64,000 nucleotides of DNA from Glycomyces algeriensis (GTDB lineage: Bacteria > Actinomycetota > Actinomycetes > Mycobacteriales > Micromonosporaceae). Position numbers and translations under genes: made by a program. Below are positions 52,463 through 61,383 of this stretch, piece after piece. Each line of letters begins with the position of its first letter. The first letter of the stretch is position 1. The DNA is taken from contig NZ_JAPZVR010000017.1 of assembly GCF_027622855.1 (NCBI RefSeq), positions 29,217-93,216 of the forward strand. The letters run 5' to 3'. Under the pieces are notes generated by a model. The model saw only the letters and a list, made by a program, of their open reading frames with translations. It searched no databases and was not told the DNA's origin.

Positions 52463-53329
52463 TCAAGCGGTCCGGAAACGGCGTTCCCTCCACACTCGCC
52501 AGACCACATACGCAACAGCCGCAACGCCGACGCCGACGGCCGCGGCCTTGAGCGGATTCGGCCCGGAAAGGGGCTGGCGCAGGGCCACGGGGCGGCGGAA
52601 CGTGAGCTGCGGCCAGCCCTCCTCCTGGGCGAGGCGGCGCAGGCCGCGGTCGGGGTTGACCGCGCGCGGGAAGCCGACGGTGCGGAGCATCGGCTCGTCG
52701 GTGATGGAGTCGGAGTAGGCGAAGGACGCCTCGAGGTCGACCCCGCGGGCGGCGGCGAACTTCTTGACGGCCTCGGCCTTCGCGGGCCCGGCGGCGTAGA
52801 AGTCGATCTCGCCGGTGTACCGGCCGTCATCGCCGATCTTCATGCGGGAGGCGATGACATCAGTCGCGCCGAGCATCCGTCCGATGGGGGCGACCATCTC
52901 CTCCCCGGAGGCGCTGACGAGGACGACCGCGCGGCCGGCGGACCGGTGCGCTTCGATGAGTGCGGCCGCTTCGGCGTAGACGGACGGGGCGATGAGCTCC
53001 TGGAGGGTCTCGTTCACGATCGACCGGACCTCCTCCGCGGGCCAGCCGCGCGAGAGCGCCGCGATCTGGTCGCGGGTGCGCGCCATCTGCACTTCGTCGG
53101 CGGAGCCGCCGAGGCGGAAGAGGAGGTGCGAGTAGGCGACTTTGAGGACGTCGCGGCGGGCGAGGAGCCCGCCCTGGTAGAGGGGACGGGAGAAGGCCAG
53201 GCTGCTCGCCTTGGCGATCACCGTCTTGTCGAGGTCGAAGAAGGCCGCGCCGGGGCGCGTGCGGCCGGGTGCCGCGACCGGTTCGAGCGAGAGTGCCGGT
53301 GAGCCGTTGCTCGGCTCCGCTGCGTTCAT
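52463..53329 (-). CDS. HAD-IB phosphatase with C-terminal membrane anchor
   Basis: The 288-residue protein has motif I AAFFDLDKTVIAKASSLA (about 28-45), motif II VVLVSASGEEM, and motif IV AYSDSITDEPML, the SerB-like HAD-IB class with the family's mostly helical cap. The last 35 residues form a membrane segment (AVGVGVAAVAYVVWRV) followed by basic residues. Substrates in the class include phosphoserine, lysophospholipids and inorganic phosphate esters. TAGACT is 6 bases before ATG 53329: leaderless. Confidence 0.88.
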   Translation of the reverse strand: MNAAEPSNGSPALSLEPVAAPGRTRPGAAFFDLDKTVIAKASSLAFSRPLYQGGLLARRDVLKVAYSHLLFRLGGSADEVQMARTRDQIAALSRGWPAEEVRSIVNETLQELIAPSVYAEAAALIEAHRSAGRAVVLVSASGEEMVAPIGRMLGATDVIASRMKIGDDGRYTGEIDFYAAGPAKAEAVKKFAAARGVDLEASFAYSDSITDEPMLRTVGFPRAVNPDRGLRRLAQEEGWPQLTFRRPVALRQPLSGPNPLKAAAVGVGVAAVAYVVWRVWRERRFRTA

Positions 53330-53524
53330 GCCGCAAGTCTAAACAGCCGTACAACCCCGTTTCGATCACTTGTCCCTGCGGGTGCGAGTGTCGCGGCCGA
53401 CGCCGCACGGGCGGCGGCGGCCGCCCGTACCGGGTGCCCCGGGATACCCGCCCATTCCCACCTTCACCACTACCAGTGAAAAGGACACCGTCCCATACGG
53501 GTCCGACAGCCCCGCCGCGAAAAT

Positions 53525-53783
53525 TTCGAACACGGCGGGATCGCCGCAGCTCGGGCCGGGTCCGGGCCGCGCGACCGGGCAGGTCGGCATGTTCGAACAC
53601 GGCGGTATCGCGGCGAGTAGGGCCGTGCCCGGACCGCGCGGCTCGGACGACGATCTGCAGACGTTCATGCACGCGTGCGCCCGGGCTGCGGGATGCGAAG
53701 ACGAACATCGGCGGCGTGCACAGCTTCATGCACGCGTGCGCCCGGGCTGCGGCCCAGGAGGCCCGGCATGTTCGAACACGGCC
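53525..53783. repeat. two families of short direct repeats in the radA leader
   Basis: TTCATGCACGCGTGCGCCCG plus 8 more bases occurs twice, identically over 28 bases (53664-53691 and 53725-53752). TTCGAACACGGC occurs three times (53525, 53592, 53771), and the last two copies share an identical 18-base block starting GGCATG (53587-53604, 53766-53783). The third copy abuts the radA promoter motif. No convincing gene covers this region (53330-53812). Confidence 0.8.
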
Positions 53784-53806
53784 GTGTCAGGAGCGGAACG
53801 TAGGCT
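53784..53806 (+). promoter_or_regulatory. PafBC-type DNA-damage promoter of radA
   Basis: GTGTCAGGA (53784-53792), exactly 8 bases, then TAGGCT (53801-53806) matches the mycobacterial RecA-NDp consensus TTGTCRGTG-N8-TANNNT in six of nine upstream positions, with the exact spacing and -10. The start codon follows 6 bases later, so the promoter drives a leaderless radA message. Confidence 0.6.
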
Positions 53807-53812
53807 GGCGCC

Positions 53813-55252
53813 ATGTCGAAGAGCCAGCGAATCGCCTACGCGTGCGGCGCGTGCGGAGTGCGCGTCCCCAAATGGGTCGGGCAGTGCCCCGACTGCGGCG
53901 AATGGGGCTCGATGGAGGAGACCGCGGCCCCGCCCCGCCAGAGCGTCGGCACCGGCGCCTCGGCGATGCCCGCCGCGCGCCGGCCCGCCAAGCCCGCGAT
54001 GCGCATCGGCACCGTCTCGGCCGCGCAGGCCGCGAGCCTGCCCACCGGCATCGGCGAGTTCGACCGCGTTATGGGCGGCGGCCTCGTCCCCGGCGGCGTC
54101 ACCCTCATCTCCGGCGAGCCCGGCGTCGGCAAGTCCACACTGCTCCTCGAAGTCGCCCACCGCTTCGCGGAGCGCAGCGTAGCGAAGAATGGGCGCAGTG
54201 CCGAGGCCGGGTACGGCAAGTCGCTCGTCGCCACCGGCGAGGAGTCGGCCGCGCAGGTCCGCCGCCGCGCCGACCGCACCGGCTGCCTCTCCGAAGAGCT
54301 CTACCTCGCCGCCGAGACCGACCTCGGCGCCGTCCTCGGCCACGTCGACGACGTCAAGCCCGCGCTGCTCATCCTCGACTCCGTCCAGACCGTCATCGCC
54401 CCCGACACCGACGGCGTCCCCGGCGGCGTCACCCAGGTCAAGGCCGTCGCCAGCGCCATCACCGCGGAGGCCAAGTCCCGCAACATGGCCGTGATCCTCG
54501 TCGGGCACGTCACGAAGGACGGCGGCATCGCCGGTCCGCGCGCGCTCGAGCACCTGGTCGACACGGTCGTCCACTTCGAAGGCGACAAGCACTCGATGCT
54601 GCGGCTGCTGCGCGGTGTCAAGAACCGCTTCGGCCCGGCCGACGAGGTCGGGTGCTTCGAGATGACCGAGGACGGCATCGTGTCCCTCGCCGACCCCTCG
54701 GGGCTGTTCCTGGACGACGCGCCGACCGAGCCGACGCCCGGCACGTGCGTCACCGTGACCATGGAGGGCCGTCGGGCGGTGCCCGTGGAAGTGCAGGCAC
54801 TGCTGGGCAAGTCGGTGAAGGACGGGGCGGTCCCGCGGCACACGGTGTCGGGGCTCGACCAGGCCCGGTTGAACATGGTGCTGGCCGTGCTCACCCGCCG
54901 CAGCGGGATGCGGCTGCTCGACCGCGAGGTGTACGCGACGACGATCGGCGGGATCCGGGTGCGCGAGCCGGCGTCCGACCTGGCGCTGGCGCTCGCGCTG
55001 GTGAGCGCCGAGCAGGAGATCGCGGTGAGCGCGGACCTGGTGGCGATCGGCGAGGTGAGCCTCACGGGTCAGGTGCGGCGCACGGTGAACGCGGACCGGC
55101 GCATCGGCGAGGCGGCGCGGCTGGGCTTCAAGACCGCGATCGTCCCGAAGGGGTCGGTCGCCGAGCGGCACCGCGGGATCGAGGTCGTGGAGGTCGAGAC
55201 GATCAACGACGCGAAGCAGGCGGCGGCGCGCACGTGGGCCCGCCGCGGCTGA
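53813..55252 (+). CDS. radA: DNA repair protein RadA/Sms
   Basis: The 479-residue protein has the N-terminal C4 zinc finger (C11, C14, C25, C28 in ACGACGVRVPKWVGQCPDCG), a RecA-like ATPase with Walker A GEPGVGKST (101-109), the RadA motif VKNRFG and a C-terminal Lon-protease-like domain. It processes recombination intermediates. About 12 extra residues (RSVAKNGRSAEAGYG, about 121-135) lie between Walker A and the GEES motif where most RadA proteins are shorter. ATG 53813 follows TAGGCT by 6 bases. Confidence 0.95.
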   Translation: MSKSQRIAYACGACGVRVPKWVGQCPDCGEWGSMEETAAPPRQSVGTGASAMPAARRPAKPAMRIGTVSAAQAASLPTGIGEFDRVMGGGLVPGGVTLISGEPGVGKSTLLLEVAHRFAERSVAKNGRSAEAGYGKSLVATGEESAAQVRRRADRTGCLSEELYLAAETDLGAVLGHVDDVKPALLILDSVQTVIAPDTDGVPGGVTQVKAVASAITAEAKSRNMAVILVGHVTKDGGIAGPRALEHLVDTVVHFEGDKHSMLRLLRGVKNRFGPADEVGCFEMTEDGIVSLADPSGLFLDDAPTEPTPGTCVTVTMEGRRAVPVEVQALLGKSVKDGAVPRHTVSGLDQARLNMVLAVLTRRSGMRLLDREVYATTIGGIRVREPASDLALALALVSAEQEIAVSADLVAIGEVSLTGQVRRTVNADRRIGEAARLGFKTAIVPKGSVAERHRGIEVVEVETINDAKQAAARTWARRG

Positions 55253-55330
55253 GCGCACGCCGGCGCAACGGGAGGCTTCTGGCCGCAATCGGGTTGCCTG
55301 CACTGAGCCGTCCGGCCTACCGTGGGGCCC

Positions 55331-55846
55331 GTGACAACATCTTCTGATTCCGGTGCGGCCGTGGCCGAACTGCGGACCGAGCGCCTGGTCCTGCGCGCGT
55401 GGACGGCCGTCGAGGCGGCCACGGTGAACACGGATCGGCGCCTGGACGACTGGGCCGAGGGCTTCCCCGACGAGGGCGACAAGGTGATCGCGCCGCTGAT
55501 CGCGGCCGAGCCGCAGTGGTTGGGGCCGTTCGGGCACCGGCTGATCGTCGAGCGCGAGAGCGGCCTGGTCGTCGGTTCGCTCGGTTTGTTCTGGCCGCCG
55601 ACCGACGGCGCGGTGGAGCTCGGTTACGGCGTCGCGCCGTCGCGGCGCGGCCGCGGGTACGCCTCCGAGGCCGTCCGCGCGCTCACGGCGCACGCGTTCA
55701 CCGCCCCCGAAGTGCGAGCGGTGTTCGCGCATGTGGAGCCGTCGAACCCGGCTTCGGTGCGCGTGCTGGAGAAGGCCGGTTTCACGCCGACCGGCCCGGG
55801 CGCCGAGGAGGGCACGGTCCGCTACGACGCCCCCGCGGCGGCATAG
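55331..55846 (+). CDS. GNAT family N-acetyltransferase
   Basis: The 171-residue protein has the RimJ/RimL-type start ([20 protein letters not shown]), the acetyl-CoA loop [18 protein letters not shown] (about 100-117) and [17 protein letters not shown] near the end. GTG 55331 is fixed by TACCGT 7 bases upstream; a GTG at 55322 would lie inside that promoter. Substrate unknown. It follows radA by 78 bases. Confidence 0.9.
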   Translation: MTTSSDSGAAVAELRTERLVLRAWTAVEAATVNTDRRLDDWAEGFPDEGDKVIAPLIAAEPQWLGPFGHRLIVERESGLVVGSLGLFWPPTDGAVELGYGVAPSRRGRGYASEAVRALTAHAFTAPEVRAVFAHVEPSNPASVRVLEKAGFTPTGPGAEEGTVRYDAPAAA

Positions 55847-55850
55847 AGCG

Positions 55851-55883
55851 GCGCCGCCCGCCGCAAGATGCGGCGGACGGCGC
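55851..55883. terminator. bidirectional terminator
   Basis: GCGCCGCCCGCCGC (55851-55864) pairs with GCGGCGGACGGCGC (55870-55883) with one mismatch and a 5-base loop, between convergent genes ending at 55846 and 55904. Confidence 0.8.
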
Positions 55884-55903
55884 GTCGTCAGTGCTCGAGC
55901 GGG

Positions 55904-56884
55904 TCAGAAACCGCGGATGAAGAAGTCGTCGCGCGGCGTTCCCTCACCGGTCCGCAGGGCGGCCAGGTCGCCGAAGACGGTGTAGACCCCGCATCCACCG
56001 GTCGTGGTGAGGGTGGTCGGCTGCTCCGGCGACAGCTGCACGGAAGTCTCGTCCGCCTCGTTCCAGCCGTAGTCGAGCCGGAAGCGGTGCACGGCGTCGG
56101 TGCCCTTGCCGCTCAAGGAGTTCGTGACGGCGACGAGGGTGCGGCCGTCCCAGGCGAGGCCGTCGAGGCCGGTGAGGTCGCCTTCGGTCGCGATCTCCTC
56201 GACCGTTCCGGGGTCGTCCACATCGACGGTCCACAGTGATCCGCCGCTGTAGTTGCCGATGATGAGCTTCCCGCCGCGCTCGACGATCCCGTTGGCGCCG
56301 AAGCCGCCCGGCGTCACGAGCGCCGGGTCGTCGATGAACACCGAGGCGTCGCCGTCGGGTTCGACTTCGAAGACGAGCCCGGCGACGGGGTCGGTGACGT
56401 AGGCGGTGCCGTCGGGGGCGACGGCGACGTCGTTGGCGGTGTGCGCCGCGCCGTCGGTCACGATGGCGTCGAGGTCGGTGTAGCGGACCCGCTCACCGGT
56501 CTCCAGGTCGTAGACCGCGAGCCCGGCCGTGGGGGTCTCGGGCGAGCTGTCCACTCCGAAGCCGAGGTCGCCGTCCGTGACGTAGAGGAGTCCGTTGCGG
56601 TGGTCGACGCGAAGCCCGTAGGTGGACACCAGCTCCGGGTCGTCGATGAGGGTGGTGACCGCACCGGAGGGCTCGACGATCGAGACGGTGCCGTGGCGTT
56701 CGGAGGAGACGAGGAACGCGCCGCGCGTCGGGTCGTAGGTGATGCCCTCGGGGTGCAGGCTGTCGGCCCAGGCGTGAATCACATCGGGAAGGCCGGCGCC
56801 GTGGGCGCTCGCGGCCGCGGGCACCGCCAGGACGGCCAGGGACGCTGCGACGGCGGCGGCGAGTTTGGTCGGTTGCGAACGCAC
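55904..56884 (-). CDS. secreted SMP-30/NHL-like beta-propeller protein
   Basis: The 326-residue protein has a signal peptide (LAAAVAASLAVLAVPAAASA, cleavage near residue 27) and a repeating blade pattern (HPEGITYDPTRGAFLVSSE, NDVAVAPDGTAYVTDPVAG, LDGLAWDGRTLVAVTNS) of the SMP-30/gluconolactonase-like propellers. GTG 56884 is preceded by AAGGAGT. Many such proteins are lactonases, but the metal ligands cannot be assigned by eye. Two cysteines are not conserved as a pair. Function open. Confidence 0.85.
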   Translation of the reverse strand: MRSQPTKLAAAVAASLAVLAVPAAASAHGAGLPDVIHAWADSLHPEGITYDPTRGAFLVSSERHGTVSIVEPSGAVTTLIDDPELVSTYGLRVDHRNGLLYVTDGDLGFGVDSSPETPTAGLAVYDLETGERVRYTDLDAIVTDGAAHTANDVAVAPDGTAYVTDPVAGLVFEVEPDGDASVFIDDPALVTPGGFGANGIVERGGKLIIGNYSGGSLWTVDVDDPGTVEEIATEGDLTGLDGLAWDGRTLVAVTNSLSGKGTDAVHRFRLDYGWNEADETSVQLSPEQPTTLTTTGGCGVYTVFGDLAALRTGEGTPRDDFFIRGF

Positions 56885-57013
56885 GTGGGGACTCCTTCAT
56901 GATCGGAGAGAGGCTCACGTTCAAGTCTGGCCGGTCCTGACGAAGCGGGTCGGTGTTCTCTATGCTGGTGCCGCGGCTACCAGGATCGAGCTGCCGGGAG
57001 AGGACAGTGCGCG

Positions 57014-57859
57014 ATGGACGAGGCGCGGCGGTCGGCGCTGGCGGATTTCCTGCGCAGCAGGCGGGCCCGGCTGCGGCCCGAGGACGTGGGCCTGGCGCCG
57101 GGGGCGCGGCGGCGCACGCCCGGTCTGCGGCGCGAAGAGGTCGCCATCCTGTCCAATGTGAGCGCCACCTGGTACACCTGGCTGGAGCAGGGCCGTGACA
57201 TCAACCCGTCCCCGGAGATCCTGACGGCGCTGGCGCGCGCCCTGCTGCTGAACGGGACCGACACCGACTACCTGTTCCTGCTGGCGGGCTTGATGCCCCC
57301 GCGGAGCAGCGACGCGGACCGAGGTGTCCCGGAGCGGCTGCTGCGGCTCATGCACGCCCAGCACCCGGCCCCGGCCATCGTGTTCGACGAGGCACTGGAG
57401 ATCGTGGCGTGGAACGCGGTCTCCGATGCGCTCTACGGGCATTCGGACTTCGGGCCGGACGACCGCAACGCGGTGTGGACGTTCTTCGCGGCGGAGCGGT
57501 ACCGCGTCGAGACCGTGGACTGGGAGTCGCACGCCCGGCGGCTGCTCGGCGAATTGCGGGAGGCGTTCGCGCGGGACCCGAAGCCGCGGATCGGCCGGTC
57601 GCTGGAGCGGCTGCGCGCGGCCTTCCCGGAGGCGGCGGCTTGGCTCGACGAGCACGAGGTCGCGCACCGGGGTGCGGGCGTGGAACTGCAAGTGCGCCAT
57701 CCGGAGGCGGGCGAGCTGCACATGGAGCAGATCGTGCTGCACTCGGCGGAGGCGCCGGGGATGCAGCTGGTCGTCAAGCTGCCGAAGGCGGGCACGGACA
57801 CGGCCGCGCGGCTCGAACGCCTGGCGCGGGCACGCGCGCTCGCCCCTGCGGCCTCCTGA
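57014..57859 (+). CDS. XRE-family regulator with MmyB-like ligand domain
   Basis: The 281-residue protein has an N-terminal HTH (about 10-80: ADFLRSRRARLRPEDVGLAP, TPGLRREEVAILSNVSATWY) with the WYTWLEQGRDI motif, and a C-terminal MmyB-like ligand-binding domain (about 105-275). This class is common in Streptomyces, where it is linked to antibiotic production control. A TATGCT -10 lies near 56961 with GAGAGGA as ribosome binding site. It diverges from the secreted propeller gene. Confidence 0.93.
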   Translation: MDEARRSALADFLRSRRARLRPEDVGLAPGARRRTPGLRREEVAILSNVSATWYTWLEQGRDINPSPEILTALARALLLNGTDTDYLFLLAGLMPPRSSDADRGVPERLLRLMHAQHPAPAIVFDEALEIVAWNAVSDALYGHSDFGPDDRNAVWTFFAAERYRVETVDWESHARRLLGELREAFARDPKPRIGRSLERLRAAFPEAAAWLDEHEVAHRGAGVELQVRHPEAGELHMEQIVLHSAEAPGMQLVVKLPKAGTDTAARLERLARARALAPAAS

Positions 57860-58018
57860 CCCGGACACCGGGCATCGGTCGGCACGCATCCGTTGCGGCG
57901 CTGCGGCAGTGCGTTCGGTGACACCCGCGGTCCGGCGCGCCGCCGAAGAGGGCGGCGGAAACCCCGGCGTTGCTTCGCGCACTTCCCGAAGTCGGCCCCG
58001 ATTCCGTAAAATGGGGGC

Positions 58019-58405
58019 ATGACCACGCTGGTAGTGCTGGGCGCGTTGGTGATCCTGCCGCTCGCCTTCATCGTTCCCGCCGTGCTCTGGAAGTGGCGCG
58101 AATCCCGGGAGCAGGCGCGGTTGGCCGAGGTCAGGCGCGAGCGGCAGGAAGCGGCGGAGCGGCGCCTGCACGGCGCACCCGTGTCGGCTGCGCGCAGTCC
58201 GGAGGCCGAGGAGGTCTGGAAGGAGCAGCGGGCGTTCCGGGCCGCATTCGTCGCCGGCGGCGCCGAGCCGGGGTACAGGGTCTATGAGGACGCCTACCGG
58301 ATGCTGCGGGAGCAGAACCCGTACTACGACAGGATCGACCTGGACCCGAGCGTCCACCGGTGCGAGGGGCGATGCTGCGTCGCCCAGCCCGAGTTCTGGG
58401 TCTGA
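58019..58405 (+). CDS. small membrane-anchored protein of unknown function
   Basis: The 128-residue protein starts with a membrane span (LVVLGALVILPLAFIVPAVL) followed by a charged helical stretch (RRERQEAAERRLHG, coiled-coil-like) and a C-terminal part with three cysteines (HRCEGRCC) ending FWV. TAAAAT lies exactly 6 bases before ATG 58019, so it is probably leaderless. No family recognised. Confidence 0.65.
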   Translation: MTTLVVLGALVILPLAFIVPAVLWKWRESREQARLAEVRRERQEAAERRLHGAPVSAARSPEAEEVWKEQRAFRAAFVAGGAEPGYRVYEDAYRMLREQNPYYDRIDLDPSVHRCEGRCCVAQPEFWV

Positions 58406-58569
58406 CCGCCGAGTCGCGGCCAGGCCGGGACGGGTCGTGTGGGCGCCCTTCCCTCCCTTCGGCTTGGCCCGCAAGGCGACTGCGTTCGCGGTTCAGGTCG
58501 GCGAGCCGTTCGAGGACGCTGCGCATGACCGGACACCGCCGCGGTGCCCACCCGCAAGGGCGCGGTCCG

Positions 58570-61296
58570 CTACAGGCCCAGCCGGGCGAGGTCGTTGCGG
58601 GAGGCCACGCCGAGTTTCGGGTAGGCCTTGTACAGGTGGTATCCGGCCGTGCGGGGGCTGAGGAACAGCTGCTCGCCGATCTCGCGGTTGCTGAGGCCGG
58701 CGGCGGCGAGTCGGACCACTTGCAGCTCTTGGGCAGTGAGCTTGTTCGCGAGGTCCGGGGCGGCCTCGATGGGGCCGGCGTCGCCGGCGGCGCGCAGTTC
58801 GCGGCGCACGCGCTCGCTCCACGGCTCCGCGCCGAGGCGCTCGAACACTCCTGCGGCGGTGCGCAACCGGCTCTTCGCTTCGTTGACGCGGCGGGCCCGG
58901 CGCAGCCATTCGCCGAGGATCAGGTCGGTGCGGGCGGTCTCGAACGGGAACGCATCGTCCATTTTGTGTAGTTCGGCGGCACGCTCGTAGTGGGCACCGG
59001 CCTCCGGTTCGGCCGCCAGCAGGCCCCGGCAGCGTTCGACCTGCGCCTTGAGGTGCGGCTGCCCGCTCGCCTCGGCCCACTGCGTGAACCAGTCGAACGC
59101 GTCCGCGATCCGCTCCGGCTCGCCCGCGCGCACGGCCGCCTCGACGGCGACCGGGACGAGCGCGAGCACCTCCCCCGGGGCGTTCGACTCGAGGCGGGCC
59201 ATGAGCCGGTCGAGGGCTTCCTCGTTGCGGCCCACGGAGAAGTCGAGCAGGGCGAGCGCGTTGTCGATGGCGACGACCGTGTCGCCCGGCGAGCCGGCGT
59301 AGGCGGCCTCGACGAGTTCACGCACCCGCTCTTCGTCGCCGCGCAGCGCCGCGATCGGAGCGAGCACGTGGGCGCGGGCCTTGACGGGCCCGATCCGCTG
59401 GCCGAGCTCGATCGAGAGTTCGACGCCGTTCCACGCGAGCGCTTCGGCGTCCTTCCACCGTCCTCGGTAGAACTCGGTGAGCGCGTTGAGCGTCAGCGCC
59501 CTCGGCAGCGCCCCGGCCGCACCGGAGGTGCGGGCGGCGCTCACCGTGCCCGAAGCGGTCTGCTCGGCGGCGTCGATGTCGCCGATGAGCGTCTGCCACC
59601 AGGCGACCATCGCCCGGTTCTCCGGGGTGACCGATTCGCCGAAGCCCGTGTGGATCTCGATGAGGTGCCGCAGTGAGTCGACCGCCTCGGCGACAGTGAC
59701 CGTGCAGGAGCGGTTCAGTCCGGCCGTGGCCTTCGCGAGGTCGCGCACCCACGGCGCGTGGTCGATGCCGAGGCGCTCGGCGTACTCGGCGGCGACCTCC
59801 GCGCGCGAGAAGTCCCCTGCCTGCCAGGCGAGTTCGACCGCCCGGAACAGCGGATAGCCGGTCGAGGTGATGTCGGCGGCCACGTAGTGGTCGGCGGCCT
59901 CCATGTACAGCCGGTAGGCCTCGCGGATGTCGTTGTCCCACGCGGCGACCATCGCGGCCATGAGGGTGGCGCGGGCGAGGATCGCGCGGTCGTCGGTGAA
60001 CCGTCCGATCTGGGAGGCGAAGACGCGGGCCTTGGAGCCGTTGCCGGCCGCTACCGCGGCCTCGGCGGCGCGCAGGAGCCTGCGGCCGCGCACGTGCGGG
60101 TCGGGGGTGAACGCGGCGGCGCGCTCGAACACCGTGTACTCGTAGCCGTGCCCGCCGCATGAGGACCCGCATTCGGCGGAGGCCTCGAGGGCCGCGGCGA
60201 CGTTCTCGTCGGGGCCCGTGGCGGCGGCGGCCAGGTGGAACACGCGGCGGTAGTCGCCCGGGCCCATGACGTCCGCGTAGACCCGGTGGGCCTCGATGCG
60301 GCGGAACAGCGGCGCGCCCTGGTAGGCGGCGGAGCGGATGAGCGGGTGACCGAAGGAGAAGCGGTCGCCGTGGAAGTGCACGAGCTCGTCCGCTTCGGCG
60401 GGCGCGAGGTCGGTGAGCTGGGCCCCGAGTTTCCCGGCGACCTCGATGACGAGGCCGGTGTCGGCCGAGTCGTCGGCGCTGATGACGAGCAGCAGCGTGC
60501 GGGTGGCCTCGGGGAGGCGGTCGATGCGGTCGCCGAACACCTGCTTGAGGCGGCTGGTGGTGGAGCGGCGGCCGGTCCAGTCGGCGGCCAGGCGCGCCTC
60601 GGACTCGACGAGCGGCAGCTCCAGGAGCGCCAGCGGGTTCCCTTCGGCCGCATGGAGGAGCTGGCCGCGGTCGGTGTAGCCGTGGGTGCCGAGCCGCTCG
60701 GCGAGGAGGGCCGCGGCGGCCTCGTCGTCGAGGGGGCCGAGGCGCAGCTCGTCGAGGCCGGGCGCCGGGAACTCGGGCGCGTAGCCCTCGCGGACGGTGA
60801 AGAGCATCAGCGCCGACTCGGCCGCGAGGCGCTTGGCGATGAACAGCAGGACGTCGGCGGAGTCGGGGTCGAGCCAGTGGGCGTCCTCGACGACGCACAG
60901 CACGGGCCGGTGCCCGGACGCCTCGGTGAGGAGGCTCAGGGCCGCGAGGCCGACGGTGAACCGCAGGTCCCCGGGCGGCGCGTCCTTCTCGGGGACGGCC
61001 GCGATGCCGAGGACGCGCGCGAGGACGCACGCGTGGTGCTCGGGGATCGCCTCGAGGTGCCCGGAGAGGGGCAGCAGCAGCGCCTGCAGGCCCGCGAAGG
61101 ACCAGGCGTGCTCGGATTCGACGCCGGTGCAGCGCAGCACGGTGAGGTCCGCGGCGCTCTCGGCGGCGGCGGCCACCAGGCTCGACTTGCCGATGCCCGC
61201 TTCCCCCCGCACCACCAGCGCCGAGCCGCGGCCCTCCCGGGCGGCGGTCAGGCGGTCGGCGAGGGCGGCGGTCTCAGCATCGCGTCCGTACAGCAC
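58570..61296 (-). CDS. LAL-type (LuxR C-terminal, AAA-like ATPase) regulator
   Basis: The 908-residue protein opens LYGRDAETAALADRLTAA and has Walker A GEAGIGKSS (about 31-39) and Walker B VLCVVEDAHWLD (about 152-163), an STAND-type ATPase, a long tetratricopeptide-like middle, and a C-terminal LuxR HTH (about 845-905, LTAQELQVVRLAAAGLSNRE). LAL proteins sense inducers and activate metabolic or secondary-metabolite genes in actinobacteria. GTG 61296 has TACCGT 7 bases upstream. It stands alone; targets unknown. Confidence 0.92.
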   Translation of the reverse strand: MLYGRDAETAALADRLTAAREGRGSALVVRGEAGIGKSSLVAAAAESAADLTVLRCTGVESEHAWSFAGLQALLLPLSGHLEAIPEHHACVLARVLGIAAVPEKDAPPGDLRFTVGLAALSLLTEASGHRPVLCVVEDAHWLDPDSADVLLFIAKRLAAESALMLFTVREGYAPEFPAPGLDELRLGPLDDEAAAALLAERLGTHGYTDRGQLLHAAEGNPLALLELPLVESEARLAADWTGRRSTTSRLKQVFGDRIDRLPEATRTLLLVISADDSADTGLVIEVAGKLGAQLTDLAPAEADELVHFHGDRFSFGHPLIRSAAYQGAPLFRRIEAHRVYADVMGPGDYRRVFHLAAAATGPDENVAAALEASAECGSSCGGHGYEYTVFERAAAFTPDPHVRGRRLLRAAEAAVAAGNGSKARVFASQIGRFTDDRAILARATLMAAMVAAWDNDIREAYRLYMEAADHYVAADITSTGYPLFRAVELAWQAGDFSRAEVAAEYAERLGIDHAPWVRDLAKATAGLNRSCTVTVAEAVDSLRHLIEIHTGFGESVTPENRAMVAWWQTLIGDIDAAEQTASGTVSAARTSGAAGALPRALTLNALTEFYRGRWKDAEALAWNGVELSIELGQRIGPVKARAHVLAPIAALRGDEERVRELVEAAYAGSPGDTVVAIDNALALLDFSVGRNEEALDRLMARLESNAPGEVLALVPVAVEAAVRAGEPERIADAFDWFTQWAEASGQPHLKAQVERCRGLLAAEPEAGAHYERAAELHKMDDAFPFETARTDLILGEWLRRARRVNEAKSRLRTAAGVFERLGAEPWSERVRRELRAAGDAGPIEAAPDLANKLTAQELQVVRLAAAGLSNREIGEQLFLSPRTAGYHLYKAYPKLGVASRNDLARLGL

Positions 61297-61338
61297 GCCA
61301 GCAACGGTACCTGCGCTTGCGCGCCTCGTCAGGGCCCC

Positions 61339-61375
61339 GGACCGGGTCTTAGGACGAAAGGTCTAGACCCGGTCC
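61339..61375 (-). terminator. terminator of the FMN reductase gene
   Basis: GGACCGGGTCT (61339-61349) pairs with AGACCCGGTCC (61365-61375), 9 bases past the stop at 61384. It also insulates the LAL gene downstream. Confidence 0.8.
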
Positions 61376-61383
61376 GGCGGGGA

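Noticed and set aside
53525..53783. TTCGAACACGGC copies read as LexA/SOS boxes
   Set aside because: The actinobacterial SOS box needs CGAAC-N4-GTTCG; here the arms are reversed (GTTCGAAC core), so the match fails.
53525..53783. A CRISPR array
   Set aside because: Only two and three copies with irregular spacing, no leader and no cas genes; nowhere else in the window are there regular spaced repeats.
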